A stretch of DNA of 53,500 bases from assembly GCA_037447655.1 (NCBI GenBank), contig JBBHKE010002909.1, positions 246,386 through 299,885 on the forward strand, written 5' to 3'. This document shows, one piece after another, positions 1 to 9,309 of the stretch. Position 1 is the first letter of the stretch; each line of letters starts with the position of its first letter. The stretch is from Zygnema cylindricum. Lineage: Eukaryota > Streptophyta > Zygnematophyceae > Zygnematales > Zygnemataceae. Under the pieces are notes generated by a model that saw only the letters and a list, made by a program, of their open reading frames with translations, did not search any database and was not told the origin of the DNA. Position numbers and translations under genes: made by a program.

Positions 1-60
1 GGCGGCGGAGAGGGAGAGGGAAAGGGAGAGGGAGAGGGAGAGGGAGAGGGAGAGGGAGAA
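1..60. repeat. (GGGAGA)n purine-rich simple repeat
   Basis: The first 60 bases are nearly pure purine, made of about nine units close to GGGAGA. Tracts like this are common in plant 5' untranslated regions and first introns. It lies directly upstream of the open frame ending at 1405, so it may belong to that gene's leader or intron. The left end is cut by the window edge. Confidence 0.85.
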
Positions 61-110
61 GGAAGGGCGTGAGAGATCACGGATCTTAATTAAAATCCCT
101 TAATTCTCCA

Positions 111-133
111 TTTTTTTGTTTTTATTCTTCCAG
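111..133 (+). other. Possible 3' splice acceptor (polypyrimidine tract and CAG)
   Basis: A run of T and C ends in TTCTTCCAG at 133, the usual form of a plant intron acceptor. The downstream frame is open from here to 1405 but has no ATG until 236. Two readings are possible. The coding sequence may continue from an exon left of the window, or 134-235 may be 5' untranslated sequence spliced from an upstream leader. An out-of-frame ATG at 179 would act as an upstream ORF in the second case. Confidence 0.4.
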
Positions 134-235
134 ACATTTGAATACGCCCAAAAATCGGCGGTAAACAAAGCATTAGTGCATGTTTTGGTCGGTCTCTGCC
201 ACGTGTGCTCGGCAGATGAGGACGAAACTGTTTCC

Positions 236-1405
236 ATGTCTTCTTCCGTTTCGCGCCGACCTTCGGCGTTTTCTGATCGTCGATCCGATTTCGATGCCGA
301 TCCAATTTATTACGCGCCAGAAGTGAGAAATAGATACGATACTAACGGAAACATGTCTAACGGAAACATGGAAATGGGTAACCAATGGGACGATAGAGGA
401 AGAGATGGGAACGGGGAAGCCCTCTTTGTGAATGGCCGTAATTCGGTTTCCCCTTCTTCTAATAGGGGAAAACGGGGAACAAATGGGCAAAATTACAGTG
501 GACCGGTGGACGCGTTCGGAAATTCGAGAGGTTACGGAGGGGGTTTCAGTCGACAGGATTCATATGAACAAGGTTATCAACGGAAACCGTTACAATCGAG
601 AGACATGGAACAAGGAGAAAGGCAGGCAGATATGCTTTCTCGTAGTGTAGAGTTTCCGTTAAACCGTAAAACAGAAAATGGTTCACGTGAGTTTTGTAGA
701 ATGGACTCCTTGGCAAGGAGACAAAGTCAACAGGATAATAGTGTGGTTGACCAACGTAGAAACGATACTGGGGGAGAGTTTCGCAGAACGGATACTCCCC
801 ATTGGTTACAAAGACCAGGAAATCCCTCGGCTTATAGTTCAGAACTTTTACCAGGAGGAAATGGTAAGGATACAGGTGGTTTACGAAGAATGGAGTCTTT
901 GAGTCGGCTTGAAACGCAAGGATTTCGGAGAACAGATTCGTTAGGGAGAACCGATTCAATAGGGAGACCAGAAATGGGTGGGTCTACTTTATGGAGAATG
1001 AATACATTTGGTCAAGGAGAGGGAGACGGGTTTCGAAGGATGGATTCCCAAAGTAGAGCGAGTGGGACAAAAACTCCACCAAGGAGGCAAATTCACATTG
1101 AAATTATGAAAGGAGGGAACGGGAACGGGAACGGAAATCAAGATGGGTATATGTATGGGCAAAATCATGGAAATGGCAATGGAAAATCGATCTCGCTTAA
1201 TGTCGATGGTTATTCGATGAATCGGAAACAGCCGACGACAAATTCGAGAGGGTATCGTGCTCCAGTGCTCCCTGTTGCTAATTTGCCAGAAGAAGAACCA
1301 GTTTTAAGAAGGTCGAAAACTGCCCATATTTCTGAGTTTAATAGTCGAAAGCGAGGGGCATTTGGGTGTATTGGGGGGTCTCGGAACATGGCCTCCTCGC
1401 CGTAG
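236..1405 (+). CDS. Uncharacterised disordered protein with repeated RRxD/E-S/T motifs
   Basis: This is an open frame of 389 codons from the first in-frame ATG (236) to TAG (1403-1405). The frame stays open upstream to about 116, so an upstream exon may add residues. I do not recognise the family. The protein is rich in Arg, Ser, Gly and Asn and looks disordered, with no membrane segment or signal peptide. A short motif recurs: CRMDS (residue 154), FRRTDT (182), LRRMES (216), FRRTDS (230), LWRMNT (252) and FRRMDS (266). A related RRSKTAH lies near residue 358. These resemble basophilic kinase or 14-3-3 sites, which is inference. A (Gly-Asn)n run lies near residues 294-302. The C-terminus is compact and slightly hydrophobic (AFGCIGGSRNM). 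This is the only clearly intact non-transposon frame in the window. Confidence 0.65.
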   Translation: MSSSVSRRPSAFSDRRSDFDADPIYYAPEVRNRYDTNGNMSNGNMEMGNQWDDRGRDGNGEALFVNGRNSVSPSSNRGKRGTNGQNYSGPVDAFGNSRGYGGGFSRQDSYEQGYQRKPLQSRDMEQGERQADMLSRSVEFPLNRKTENGSREFCRMDSLARRQSQQDNSVVDQRRNDTGGEFRRTDTPHWLQRPGNPSAYSSELLPGGNGKDTGGLRRMESLSRLETQGFRRTDSLGRTDSIGRPEMGGSTLWRMNTFGQGEGDGFRRMDSQSRASGTKTPPRRQIHIEIMKGGNGNGNGNQDGYMYGQNHGNGNGKSISLNVDGYSMNRKQPTTNSRGYRAPVLPVANLPEEEPVLRRSKTAHISEFNSRKRGAFGCIGGSRNMASSP

Positions 1406-2972
1406 ATATTTTCTACTTTTTTAAAGGATTTTTCTCGACTAAATAGAAGTTTTATCACTCATTAAGCCGTAAATACTGCCGATAATAACTCAACTATGGC
1501 AACCCGACTGAATCACTGTGATACTCAAACAAGAAAAGTGTGGATATTGAAAGGAGGAGAACATGAGACTAATCGAGATTCTTTTTTTGACCCTCTTAGA
1601 AGAAAAACATATTTTATGTTCTATTTTCTTTCAAGGGAGCGTCTTTGCGACTACAAAATAAATTTGGACAAGTAAAGATAAAAATCTAGGAGGGGATAGT
1701 ACCAAACATATAATAAATGTGGATACTTAGAGGTCTTTTTCCATGGTGGACAAAGATGTATAAGAAGAGAATGGGTCCTGACACAATATGCCGAACAAAT
1801 AGGTAGCGGTATTTTGTAACATTTAGGAAAGCTAGGACAAGAAAAAAGGCTTTGTCACAGACTTTGCTTTACAACTTTACTATGCATGTTGTGTAACATG
1901 TGTATTTCTATGTCTTTTGATGTTTGTTCCGGTCTCCCAGTTATTTAGTTTGTTTTGGAGTAAGGGACAAATTCGCAAAATTTCATTTCTTTGGAGTGAC
2001 TCGATTATTTTTCCCAAGTTCAAGAGTAGTAGTATGCAAAAAGTTAGGGTTGCAAAAATCTAAAAGACAATGCCGGGTCAAGAGTTTGAAGCTACAACAA
2101 ATATATGGCTTCGAAGAACCTAGGAATAGGTTTCCTTTTTGTTTAATGGTCGGCTGGTGATAGGATATGATGTGCTCCTTAGCTTCTTGCATTCAATATT
2201 GTTTCATTTATTGGCCAGTTTCACTTGCTTACAAACTTAAGTCAGGCGTCCTTGTATAACACACCTTCTCTTCTGTCAAACTAAGTTGTCTGCCTTGCAC
2301 TTGTTAGTCTTCGGCTTCTCGCCTATGTGCCGCGGTGATATCTTTGTGTTGATAGCTTGAGCCAAGACCACTGTAGCCTTCCTTAAAACTGTTCAGTGGC
2401 TTCGTAATTACTCAGATGCAGAATAGGAGTTACGCACGCGTGACAGCTATTCCTGTTCCCTTTTCCTATTCCCAAAAAGATGGCACACGTGAAAAGCGGC
2501 TAACTAAAACCTTTGAGTTCATAGTAGAAACATCTGCTTTCTTAGCCACGAAACTTCTTCTTTCATTATTTGGTGAATGTAATAGTAGCTATGTAGATTT
2601 TTTTATATTTTTTTAATATCTAATCCGATGTTTTTGGGCCAAAAACTAGGGTTTTATTTTTCAAAAAGGGCTTTTTTCTTGGTAATACTTTTCTAGCAAA
2701 CTCTGTCTGCATTGCAACTAAAGACTAGTTTCGATTGAAACCTTTAAGCAACTTTCTACCAAAGTAAACTTGCGCATACAAATACACGTCCACTGTTAAC
2801 CGTTAGATTTTCTTGATAAAACGTTTTCTGTTAGTCATACACAGATTGTGCCACAACAGTCGTAATGAAAGCAGACTTTATCTCTTATATATGGCACAAC
2901 TAGCCTGCTTTGTTGTACAGACTGTACTTTATCTTGTGATTTTTTGCAAGCGCGAGCACGCTGATTGGGTCC
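1406..2972. other. Intergenic DNA, no gene recognised
   Basis: No open frame here has a recognisable protein signature. The first few hundred bases could be the 3' untranslated region of the upstream frame, but no clear polyadenylation signal decides this. Near 2950-2970 a 19-base string (GAGCACGCTGATTGGGTCC) matches one inside element H2 near 15420-15438. A small piece of that family may therefore be present. Confidence 0.5.
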
Positions 2973-2974
2973 TA

Positions 2975-3186
2975 CACCGTGTATCGCTGTATAAAGTTTT
3001 TTTCCACGCTTTAAACATCAGTTCTCCGTGCACACTTGTCATATTGGAAAACTGACGGTTGCGATTGGAAGATAAGGTTCTCAGTTTCCCATTGGTGGTC
3101 TCCAGTCGAAAATCGGCGTAGTGTGCTCGGAGAAAAGATGTTTTGAGCGGCGAAGAAAACATTAACACTAACAGCAATACACGGTG
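2975..3186. mobile_element. Short TA-flanked MITE (M1)
   Basis: Terminal inverted repeats of about 16 bases begin CACCGTGTATCGCTGT at 2975, with the complement of CACCGTGTATTGCTGT ending at 3186. TA dinucleotides lie directly outside both ends (2973-2974 and 3187-3188), as expected of a TA target-site duplication of the Tc1/mariner type. It is 212 bases long with no coding capacity. Related ends occur at 3644-4179, 6332-6519 and about 39859. Confidence 0.65.
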
Positions 3187-3188
3187 TA

Positions 3189-3641
3189 GTTTTGTACAAA
3201 AATGGTCACGGTAGAGTGATAGGATCGAATAATAAAACACTGAGTGCAAATGCAAGTGGAAGCATAAAAGATAAAACACACACTAGAGAAAGATAACCCC
3301 ACGGAAGCCAATATATTCCATGGAGAAATTTTCTTACATAATTTCCTCACACGCTCAAAACACTCTCACTTCTAACTCCTCTTAATCATATAAAAGATAA
3401 TCTTCACTAACCTCCTCTAACTCCTCAAGAAACACCACAAAGCTATCAAACTCCCTTAACTCCTTGAACTCCTTCATAATCTACAAGGAGGATCAACTCT
3501 CACTCAATTGATAAAAACCTCTCTCTCACTATGCCTCAATATACTCCTTCAAACGTCACGTAACAATACCAACGAAACCGTACATGTAAAACACACTAAG
3601 CGCTAACCAATCAAACTACATCAAGACGTAACGCAACACAG
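3189..3641. other. AT- and CT-rich intergenic DNA
   Basis: Nothing is recognised here. The plus strand has many CTCCTCTAACTCC-like pyrimidine words between about 3360 and 3540 but no clean tandem period. Confidence 0.5.
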
Positions 3642-3643
3642 TA

Positions 3644-4179
3644 CACCGCAAATCGTTATTAGTGTCAAAGTTTAAATAGTGTTGAAGAAAATTTACCGTA
3701 ATTGATGGTAATTGAGAATTTGAATTTTTTCAAAAAAAATGTGTATTCTAATTTCGACGTTTATGCTAATTTGGGAACAACAAAAATGGAATATCCGCCG
3801 TATGATTTTATACATTAATATATGTATCCGTATAAAATATTAAAAATCGTACGCCTACGCGAATTTAAAACAATCGTACATGTTATACTAATTTACGTGT
3901 CAGACTAATCCCGCTTTTTTGAGCGCACGTTCCTATGCTTGCATGTCTGATTTAATTCAATTTTTGTAAATTTTCACTTGAAAAGGTACATTTATGTACG
4001 GTCTGACATCTACCATACACCACTATTACTATTTTTTGTAATTTTGGGCTTTACGCTATTGTAGATGGTACCTTAATTTACGTCAAGGAAAAATTAAAAT
4101 CATATTCCTATTTGAACAAAAAAATCAAAATTTTAAGAACCCAAATTAGTGACTTTGACACTAATAACGATTCGCGGTG
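3644..4179. mobile_element. TA-flanked MITE (M2), 536 bp
   Basis: The left end (from 3644) begins CACCGCAAATCGTTATTAG and continues TGTCAAAG. The right end, reverse-complemented, gives the same string with one substitution, so the inverted repeats are about 27 bases. TA flanks both ends (3642-3643, 4180-4181). There is no transposase, so it is non-autonomous. TIR and TA flanks suggest a mariner-like family; assignment is by inference only. Confidence 0.7.
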
Positions 4180-4181
4180 TA

Positions 4182-4545
4182 CACGACTAGAAACGCGTAA
4201 GAGTCAACGTGGTGAAACAAACGACCGACAATCGCGAACCGACTTGAACTACACGGTACGGCTAGAAAAGTCAAATGCGAACGGACTTGTACCTCACGGT
4301 ACGACTAGAACTTGCGTAAACCGAAACGACCAAACAATGCCCACATCACTTCTATAGTACGACTCAAACATACGTGAAACAAAACGAACAAACAATTTCC
4401 ACGTCACTTCAAATATCTAGCGACGAAACTACTTCGTCGCTGGTGGTTGCTGCTTTAGGTACGAGAATGTCGAGAATGTCTCGTCGCTGCTTTAGCTACT
4501 AGAATGTCTCGTAGCTAAATGAGGTCTCCGTACTTAATCCTAACA
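4182..4545. repeat. Palindrome-rich AGCGACGAA / TTCGTCGCT stretch
   Basis: Between about 4419 and 4520 there are short palindromes: AGCGACGAA and TTCGTCGCT flank a five-base spacer, then TCTCGTCGCTGC, and AGCTAC ... GTAGCT. Repeated TTCGTCGCT-like words are often seen in subterminal regions of plant CACTA or Mutator-type elements. No CACTA end was delimited, so class is uncertain. An 81-codon frame at 4112-4357 straddles the M2 end and is not considered a gene. Confidence 0.4.
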
Positions 4546-4760
4546 GGCAGTGGGGATAGGGAGCGAAGGGTTGAGGGGGAGAGCAAGGTGGAGGGATGTG
4601 TGGTTGGGGGTGGTGGGGGCAGTTGCAGTGGTGGGGAGGGGGAGGGGGAAGATGGGGATAAAGGGAGGGTGTGAGGGAGAGTGTTGGGAGAGGGAGAAAT
4701 AGAAGGAGAGGAAAGGAAGTGGGGAGGGGTGGGTGGGGATAGTCGAAAAGAGGGAGAGAA
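4546..4760. repeat. G/GA-rich low-complexity tract
   Basis: The plus strand is made mostly of GGGAGAGG, GGTGGG and GAGGGGGA words without a strict period. It contains no gene. It could form G-rich secondary structure, but this is only a compositional remark. Confidence 0.7.
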
Positions 4761-5264
4761 TCAGTAAGAGAGGAGAAATGGATGAATGATTATGTAAAGG
4801 GTCATCATTCCTCAGTTTGTGAATCGATTTTGGTTCATTTAATATATGTGTGTTACTGATATTGTAAAAATGTAAAAGTAAAATGTTGTGTTTTTGTGAA
4901 TCTGTTTTAGCTCATATTGGTAAGAAAAGAATGAAACACACATTTCATTATTTTGACAATTTCAAGGAAAATTGTAATGTTCAATTGGCAATTAACAGAT
5001 GTGGTTTGGGAATTGAAACCTTAACTGTACTTGTTGACATCTTATTGAAAATCGTGAAGAGAAGTTGGAGCAGAATTAGAACTACTAGAAATTTACCTAT
5101 GATATGAAAAGATGCATAAAAAAAAAGCAAACAAAAATAAATGGAAGAATTAAAAAATATAATTAATTTCAGTCGTGTCATCTAGCTCGGTATTTGGCCT
5201 AAAATCGACTTTACCGTGAAGGCTCGCACTACACCGTGTATCACTATTTGTATTAATATTTTTT
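4761..5264. other. AT-rich intergenic DNA with a MITE-like end
   Basis: No gene is recognised. Near 5225-5260 the string CACTACACCGTGTATCAC followed by a TATTAATATT tail resembles the ends of the TA-flanked MITE family. No partner end was found before the hAT remnant begins, so it is probably a truncated MITE. Confidence 0.4.
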
Positions 5265-5267
5265 TTG

Positions 5268-5650
5268 CGGTGATGACATTTATTTCGGTAGTCCTCAATG
5301 TATAACAAAAAAAACAAAAAACATCGCAAAGTATGTACGTTATCCACAATTTTTTTGGTGATAGCGATGACGTAAACGAGGTTTTTATTTCCACCAAAAA
5401 AAAACCACTCGTTAATGATACATTGAAATGTTACATTGTTTAAAACTATCCACCGACAAAAAATTGAACTTTAACATACTCGAATGCTGGAAAAAAAATC
5501 AAATTATGCGTCGAAGATGGAGGATTTATTCTAGCTTGTGTAAGCTATATCTGTTCTAGCTATTCTGGCTTCTAACTCTATGTCTGAATGCAATTTTTCG
5601 GATGCTGGGAACACGATCACAAAATAAAGGAGCTCACTAACGACTTCAAT
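5268..5650 (+). pseudogene. hAT transposase C-terminus (dimerisation region), broken
   Basis: Conceptual translation in shifting frames gives fragments such as LNFNILECWKKNQI and MSECNFSDAG. These correspond to the hAT C-terminal dimerisation domain (the pattern D-I-L-x-W-W-K ... F-P-I-L-A). The better-preserved inverted copy at 40520-40762 supports the reading. Stops and frameshifts interrupt it and no full domain can be translated. It cannot make a functional transposase. Confidence 0.6.
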
Positions 5651-6331
5651 TGTTAGTGATCTTTTGTGAGTTAGATCCAACCAAGATCTTTTAAACGCAT
5701 AGTTTTTTGTTTTGTATTTTTTTCTAATTATTGTTCTTTTTTTAGTATTAGTTATATTGTTTTTTTTTCTTTGAAATTTTTGTTGTATTTCACAAATTTC
5801 GTAGTGTTTTTTTTTTTTTTTTTAAACCGGAATGCTAAAGTGTTGTATTAATACCAATTTTAGATTCATAGATTTTGTGTATTTTTTAAGTTTAAGGTTA
5901 AGAATTTGTACAACTAAGTCGAAAATAGGATAAGGATTTATTTGTTGTGATTTGTTTATTTCTATATTTGATATTACGGAAGATATTTTGTTTTTTTGCC
6001 TATCATAATGTATTTTTTGCAAATCGATTTTCCATGTGAAAAGTAAAGAATTTTTTTTAAGCATACATGATAAAAACTTTACCTTTTTTGCATAATTCAT
6101 AACATACAATCGTAGTCGAAAGAAAAATCGTCCAAAAACTGTAACAAAAGTTTTAGATTTGCGAAAGAATAAACATTAATCTAAGAGTTACACACAAAAT
6201 TAGGAAAAAGTCTCTTGAGAGAGTTGACTGTCGAGGTAAAAAAATATTCGTCGAGAGAGATTGCAAAAAGACAAAATAGTAAAAAGAAGAGGTACACGAA
6301 CTGTTTTTTTGCAAAAAGAGATGTACCACTA

Positions 6332-6519
6332 CATCGCTCATTGTTATTAGTGTTAATAAGTCGCTACTATTTACAGCCAAAAATCACAAAATAGAGTTAA
6401 CAACATTATTTAAAGACATGGACTACAACCTGCCACATCTCTTTGCATTAAATAGTATTTTTAATTATAAATTTTCATTAACACTAATAAATGTTTAATG
6501 CTAATAACAATGAGCGTTG
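6332..6519. mobile_element. TA-flanked MITE (M3) nested in hAT copy A
   Basis: Inverted ends read CATCGCTCATTGTTATTAG (left) and the complement of CAACGCTCATTGTTATTAG (right). TA sits on both sides (6330-6331, 6520-6521). It is 188 bases long. The same internal sequence is present in hAT copy B around 39706-39858, so it was inside the hAT sequence before the two copies separated. Confidence 0.65.
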
Positions 6520-6967
6520 TAATTTTGTACTTTTTCGGGTACAGGTAACCGCAAGAAATCCAGTTTCGGTTATATTTTATAATTGTAAAAGCATATCGGG
6601 TAACGGGTAACAATTTAGGAGCGTGACATAACCAGGCCGGGTGTCGGGTACTCAAATTTTGAAAAACAAAATATCGGTTTTAGGTATCTAAAATTTTGAC
6701 TTTTGCGACCTCTGACAAGCCACAAAAAGGTATATATCAATTATCGGCAAAACCTTACCGATACACAACCCTAACAAAAAAAACCAGTAAAAAAGGCGAA
6801 AATAGCTCCCACTTAAAATAAACGAATAAAATGTTGAATGGCCACTTTTTTAAAAACGTAAAAAATACACTAAAAACATGGAAGTGGACACTGGACAATA
6901 CAGAATGAACAGCTAGACATTATTGAGTCAATATGTAATTTTAATTTACACAAGAGTTCAATACTTG

Positions 6968-7924
6968 GGGTGTGTGCCCATGTAACCAAAACTTCAGAAT
7001 GCTACTTTGGATTTTAGCATAGATTTTACGATGTACTTTTCAAAGTGTTATTATCTCAATCATTACTTGCGCCTTCATTACATCAAGTATGTAACAGTTG
7101 TAGACGTCTGCAAAATGTGCGACAACCTACGAAACGGGATGTAGACGACTGCGAAACTACCTAAAATTAATGATGTTTACAAAAACGGCGACGGTTGTAG
7201 ACTTCGAGGTTATTTGTGACATTGTACATGTTTAGGGTTTTGTGACATAGGGAAGTCATGCTACTTTGTGACATCTTTATTACGTAGAATTTCCGCCATG
7301 GCTTCCCGATTTCGTTTTCTTATCTTTTATCATTCAATATGCCATCAAACTAAGACCAAAAATATTCAAAAAAAAGTAAATAAAAATATCTTTCATTGGA
7401 TACTATAATTGTTGCATTTCATTTTGGGAAGAGAGAAAGAGGAACGGTCGAGTGAGAAAGAGGGGGAGGAACGAGGACGACGTAAACTTTTGCGAAGGAC
7501 ACATGCATGAAAGTGGAGGTCGAAGTCTCCAACGATTTTTTTTCCTTACATGCTTGTCATTTTTGTATGTACATGCGCGTAACGAGCAGGGGAAAAAATA
7601 GACTGTACTCTCCCTCGTGCAAAATTTTTCGAAAACGTTTGACGCGTGTGATTTTGGTTCTTTATTCGTCAATAGGTATTATTCTAATTAAAACCAGGTC
7701 GCGATTTGATTCCACTACAAGTGTGAAAATGAGCTGGCATGACGTGGAAGTGGGTTGCGATGATAATAACGCGAACTTGACGTACCATCCAAGTTCTAAG
7801 ATGACGCAAAATGTACTTTGGTTCTTGCTCATTTTACGCATGGCGTAAGATTTTCTCGTTGCAAGTCCCAATTTCTATGAAAATGACGGAAAAAAACCCT
7901 TACTTGAACGCATGGGCAACCACC
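6968..7924. mobile_element. Probable H-family (Harbinger/Tourist-like) element H0, decayed
   Basis: The left end reads GGGTGTGTGCCCATGTAACC. The right end, in reverse complement, reads GGTGGTTGCCCATGCG followed by a subterminal AAGTAAGGGTTTTTTT like that of H3. TTA follows the right end (7925-7927), but the left flank is only CTT. It therefore looks like an older, inverted member of the H family. The internal region has no transposase coding. Confidence 0.45.
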
Positions 7925-8073
7925 TTAACATCAAGTGTCGCTATTAGTGTTAGGGTACGGCCCCATGTAATTGTAACTTATCGAACTTACTTTGTTTTTT
8001 AGAGCGGATCTGGCAGGCCCGGATTTTAGCTGTCTCTGTTTTCTTACTCAAAATTGTTACTTAACTTTGTGAC

Positions 8074-8121
8074 GATTGTATACGTTGACAATGCTAGTGA
8101 CGGCGGTCAGCGCGTACAATC
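8074..8121. repeat. 48-base imperfect hairpin in H1
   Basis: GATTGTA and TACAATC form the outer stem of a 48-base hairpin with the core word GTGACGG (complement CCGTCAC). The same hairpin, same length, is in H2 (21637-21684) and H3 (29207-29254). Stem mismatches in this copy are C-T or G-A transitions. Confidence 0.7.
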
Positions 8122-8248
8122 TGTCATGCCGCACCATATTTTTGAAACTTTTTGAAGCGCCACAAGACACATCGTTATATTTGAAACGATTTGTCATATC
8201 GCATGTTATTCCGTGACATCGTAGACGCACAGTCTTGCATCCGTGGGT

Positions 8249-9296
8249 TGAAACTTTGAGACCTCCATAAGTCCTCAGAGTGGACAGCTTCCAATAAGCC
8301 TCTAGGATAATCCTGACACCTTTGTGTTTAAGCAAAAATAACTGCCACCCTGGCAGACAAAAACTCTGACCAACTTCACCCCTGTGAAGACAAGACTCCT
8401 CTGAGTCGATAGCAAAAAGAATCTCTGAATTTGCTCCCCTGAGCAGTAAGTTATGGAGGGTCAAAGTTGACCTTTTGTACAGAAGCTCTCTGGGAGAGGG
8501 GGTCTTATCTTCTAATTTTTCTAAGTCCTATCTCTCTCACAGACTCTATCTACTGATGTACGGAACCAATTAGAATTGAGTTCCGTACGTAAAAATACAG
8601 CTGCCGGTGTACTTTATGTACGGATATTGTACGACATGGCCAAAATGTCGACACATGTCAAATCCGGATTCGGTGCCATAATCTCCGGAGATTCCACAAT
8701 CCAACGGAATTTCGCCACGCGTCATCCGATGTGGCGATGGCCACAAACCGCCGAAATCTTCCTCCGCGATCTCGGCGCTAATCCCGGCCGTCCGATTAAA
8801 TTCGGCTTTAATCGTAGCCGTAATAAATACATGCGCGGTATTTGTTTCATTTACGAAACAAATGCGCGGTACTGATTTTTGTCCGTACCGTAAGTCGTAC
8901 ATTATATATTACTGGATCTATGTATCCCGTAATTCATTTCAGTTAAATGGTTTATCGCACGTATACATATTTAAATAAATATCAAACTATATGATACGTA
9001 ACACTACCGCTAGACTAAACGGCTAAGGCTACCGGCTATTTCCTGCCTGCCGGCCGGTAGGTACAAGGATCAAACCTGCCGCCGGCACATACCTTTTAAT
9101 GAAAAAAATAAACCCTAATATAAAATTCCCGTAAACCTCTGGATAGCCAAGGTAGCCATGGCTCTAGCTTCCTCTCCAATTTCTCAGTGACTGCGACAAG
9201 TTTGAGAGTTGGAGAGAGAAGTTAGAGATAGACTGCCTCGACTTCTATATTTCTTTTCAGACCTAGAAAATACTAATAAAACCATTAGTTTCTACA
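8249..9296 (-). repeat. 3' LTR of copia-1
   Basis: This LTR runs TG...CA on the plus strand (TGAAACTTTGAGACC to GTTTCTACA). Because the element is on the minus strand, this is the 3' LTR. It contains the hairpin-forming ATTTGTTTC ... GAAACAAAT pair near 8839-8862, a CTCTCCCAGAGAG palindrome beside the promoter region, and an embedded tRNA-like segment near 9018-9090. Confidence 0.95.
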
Positions 9297-9309
9297 CTCC
9301 CCTTATTTT
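9297..9309 (-). other. Polypurine tract of copia-1
   Basis: On the minus strand the sequence reads AAAATAAGGGGAG directly before the TGTAGAAACTAATGG start of the 3' LTR. This is the expected position and composition for the plus-strand DNA primer of an LTR retrotransposon. It immediately follows the polyprotein stop codon. Confidence 0.85.

Larger units (their letters stand above)
5265..6775 (+). mobile_element. Decayed hAT-family element, copy A
   Basis: This stretch matches, in reverse orientation and piecewise, the hAT remnant at 38537-42061. Shared landmarks are the transposase C-terminal coding remnant (5268-5650), an AT-rich 3' tail, a nested MITE (6332-6519) and an end reading ACCGATACACAACCCTAAC near 6757-6775. 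In reverse that end becomes GTTAGGGTTGTGTATCGGT, a plausible hAT-type terminus. Copy B shows GTTGTGTATCG at 38538. The N-terminal half of the transposase is missing here, so copy A is 5'-truncated. No target duplication could be verified. Confidence 0.65.

Noticed and set aside
7507-7848. A 113-codon plus-strand frame
   Set aside because: It is within the decayed element H0, has no conserved motif and begins at no convincing start context.
8570-8902. Overlapping frames of 99-110 codons on both strands, repeated at 13970-14302
   Set aside because: They lie wholly inside the two LTRs of copia-1, are duplicated only because the LTR is, and have no domain. They are shadows of LTR sequence.
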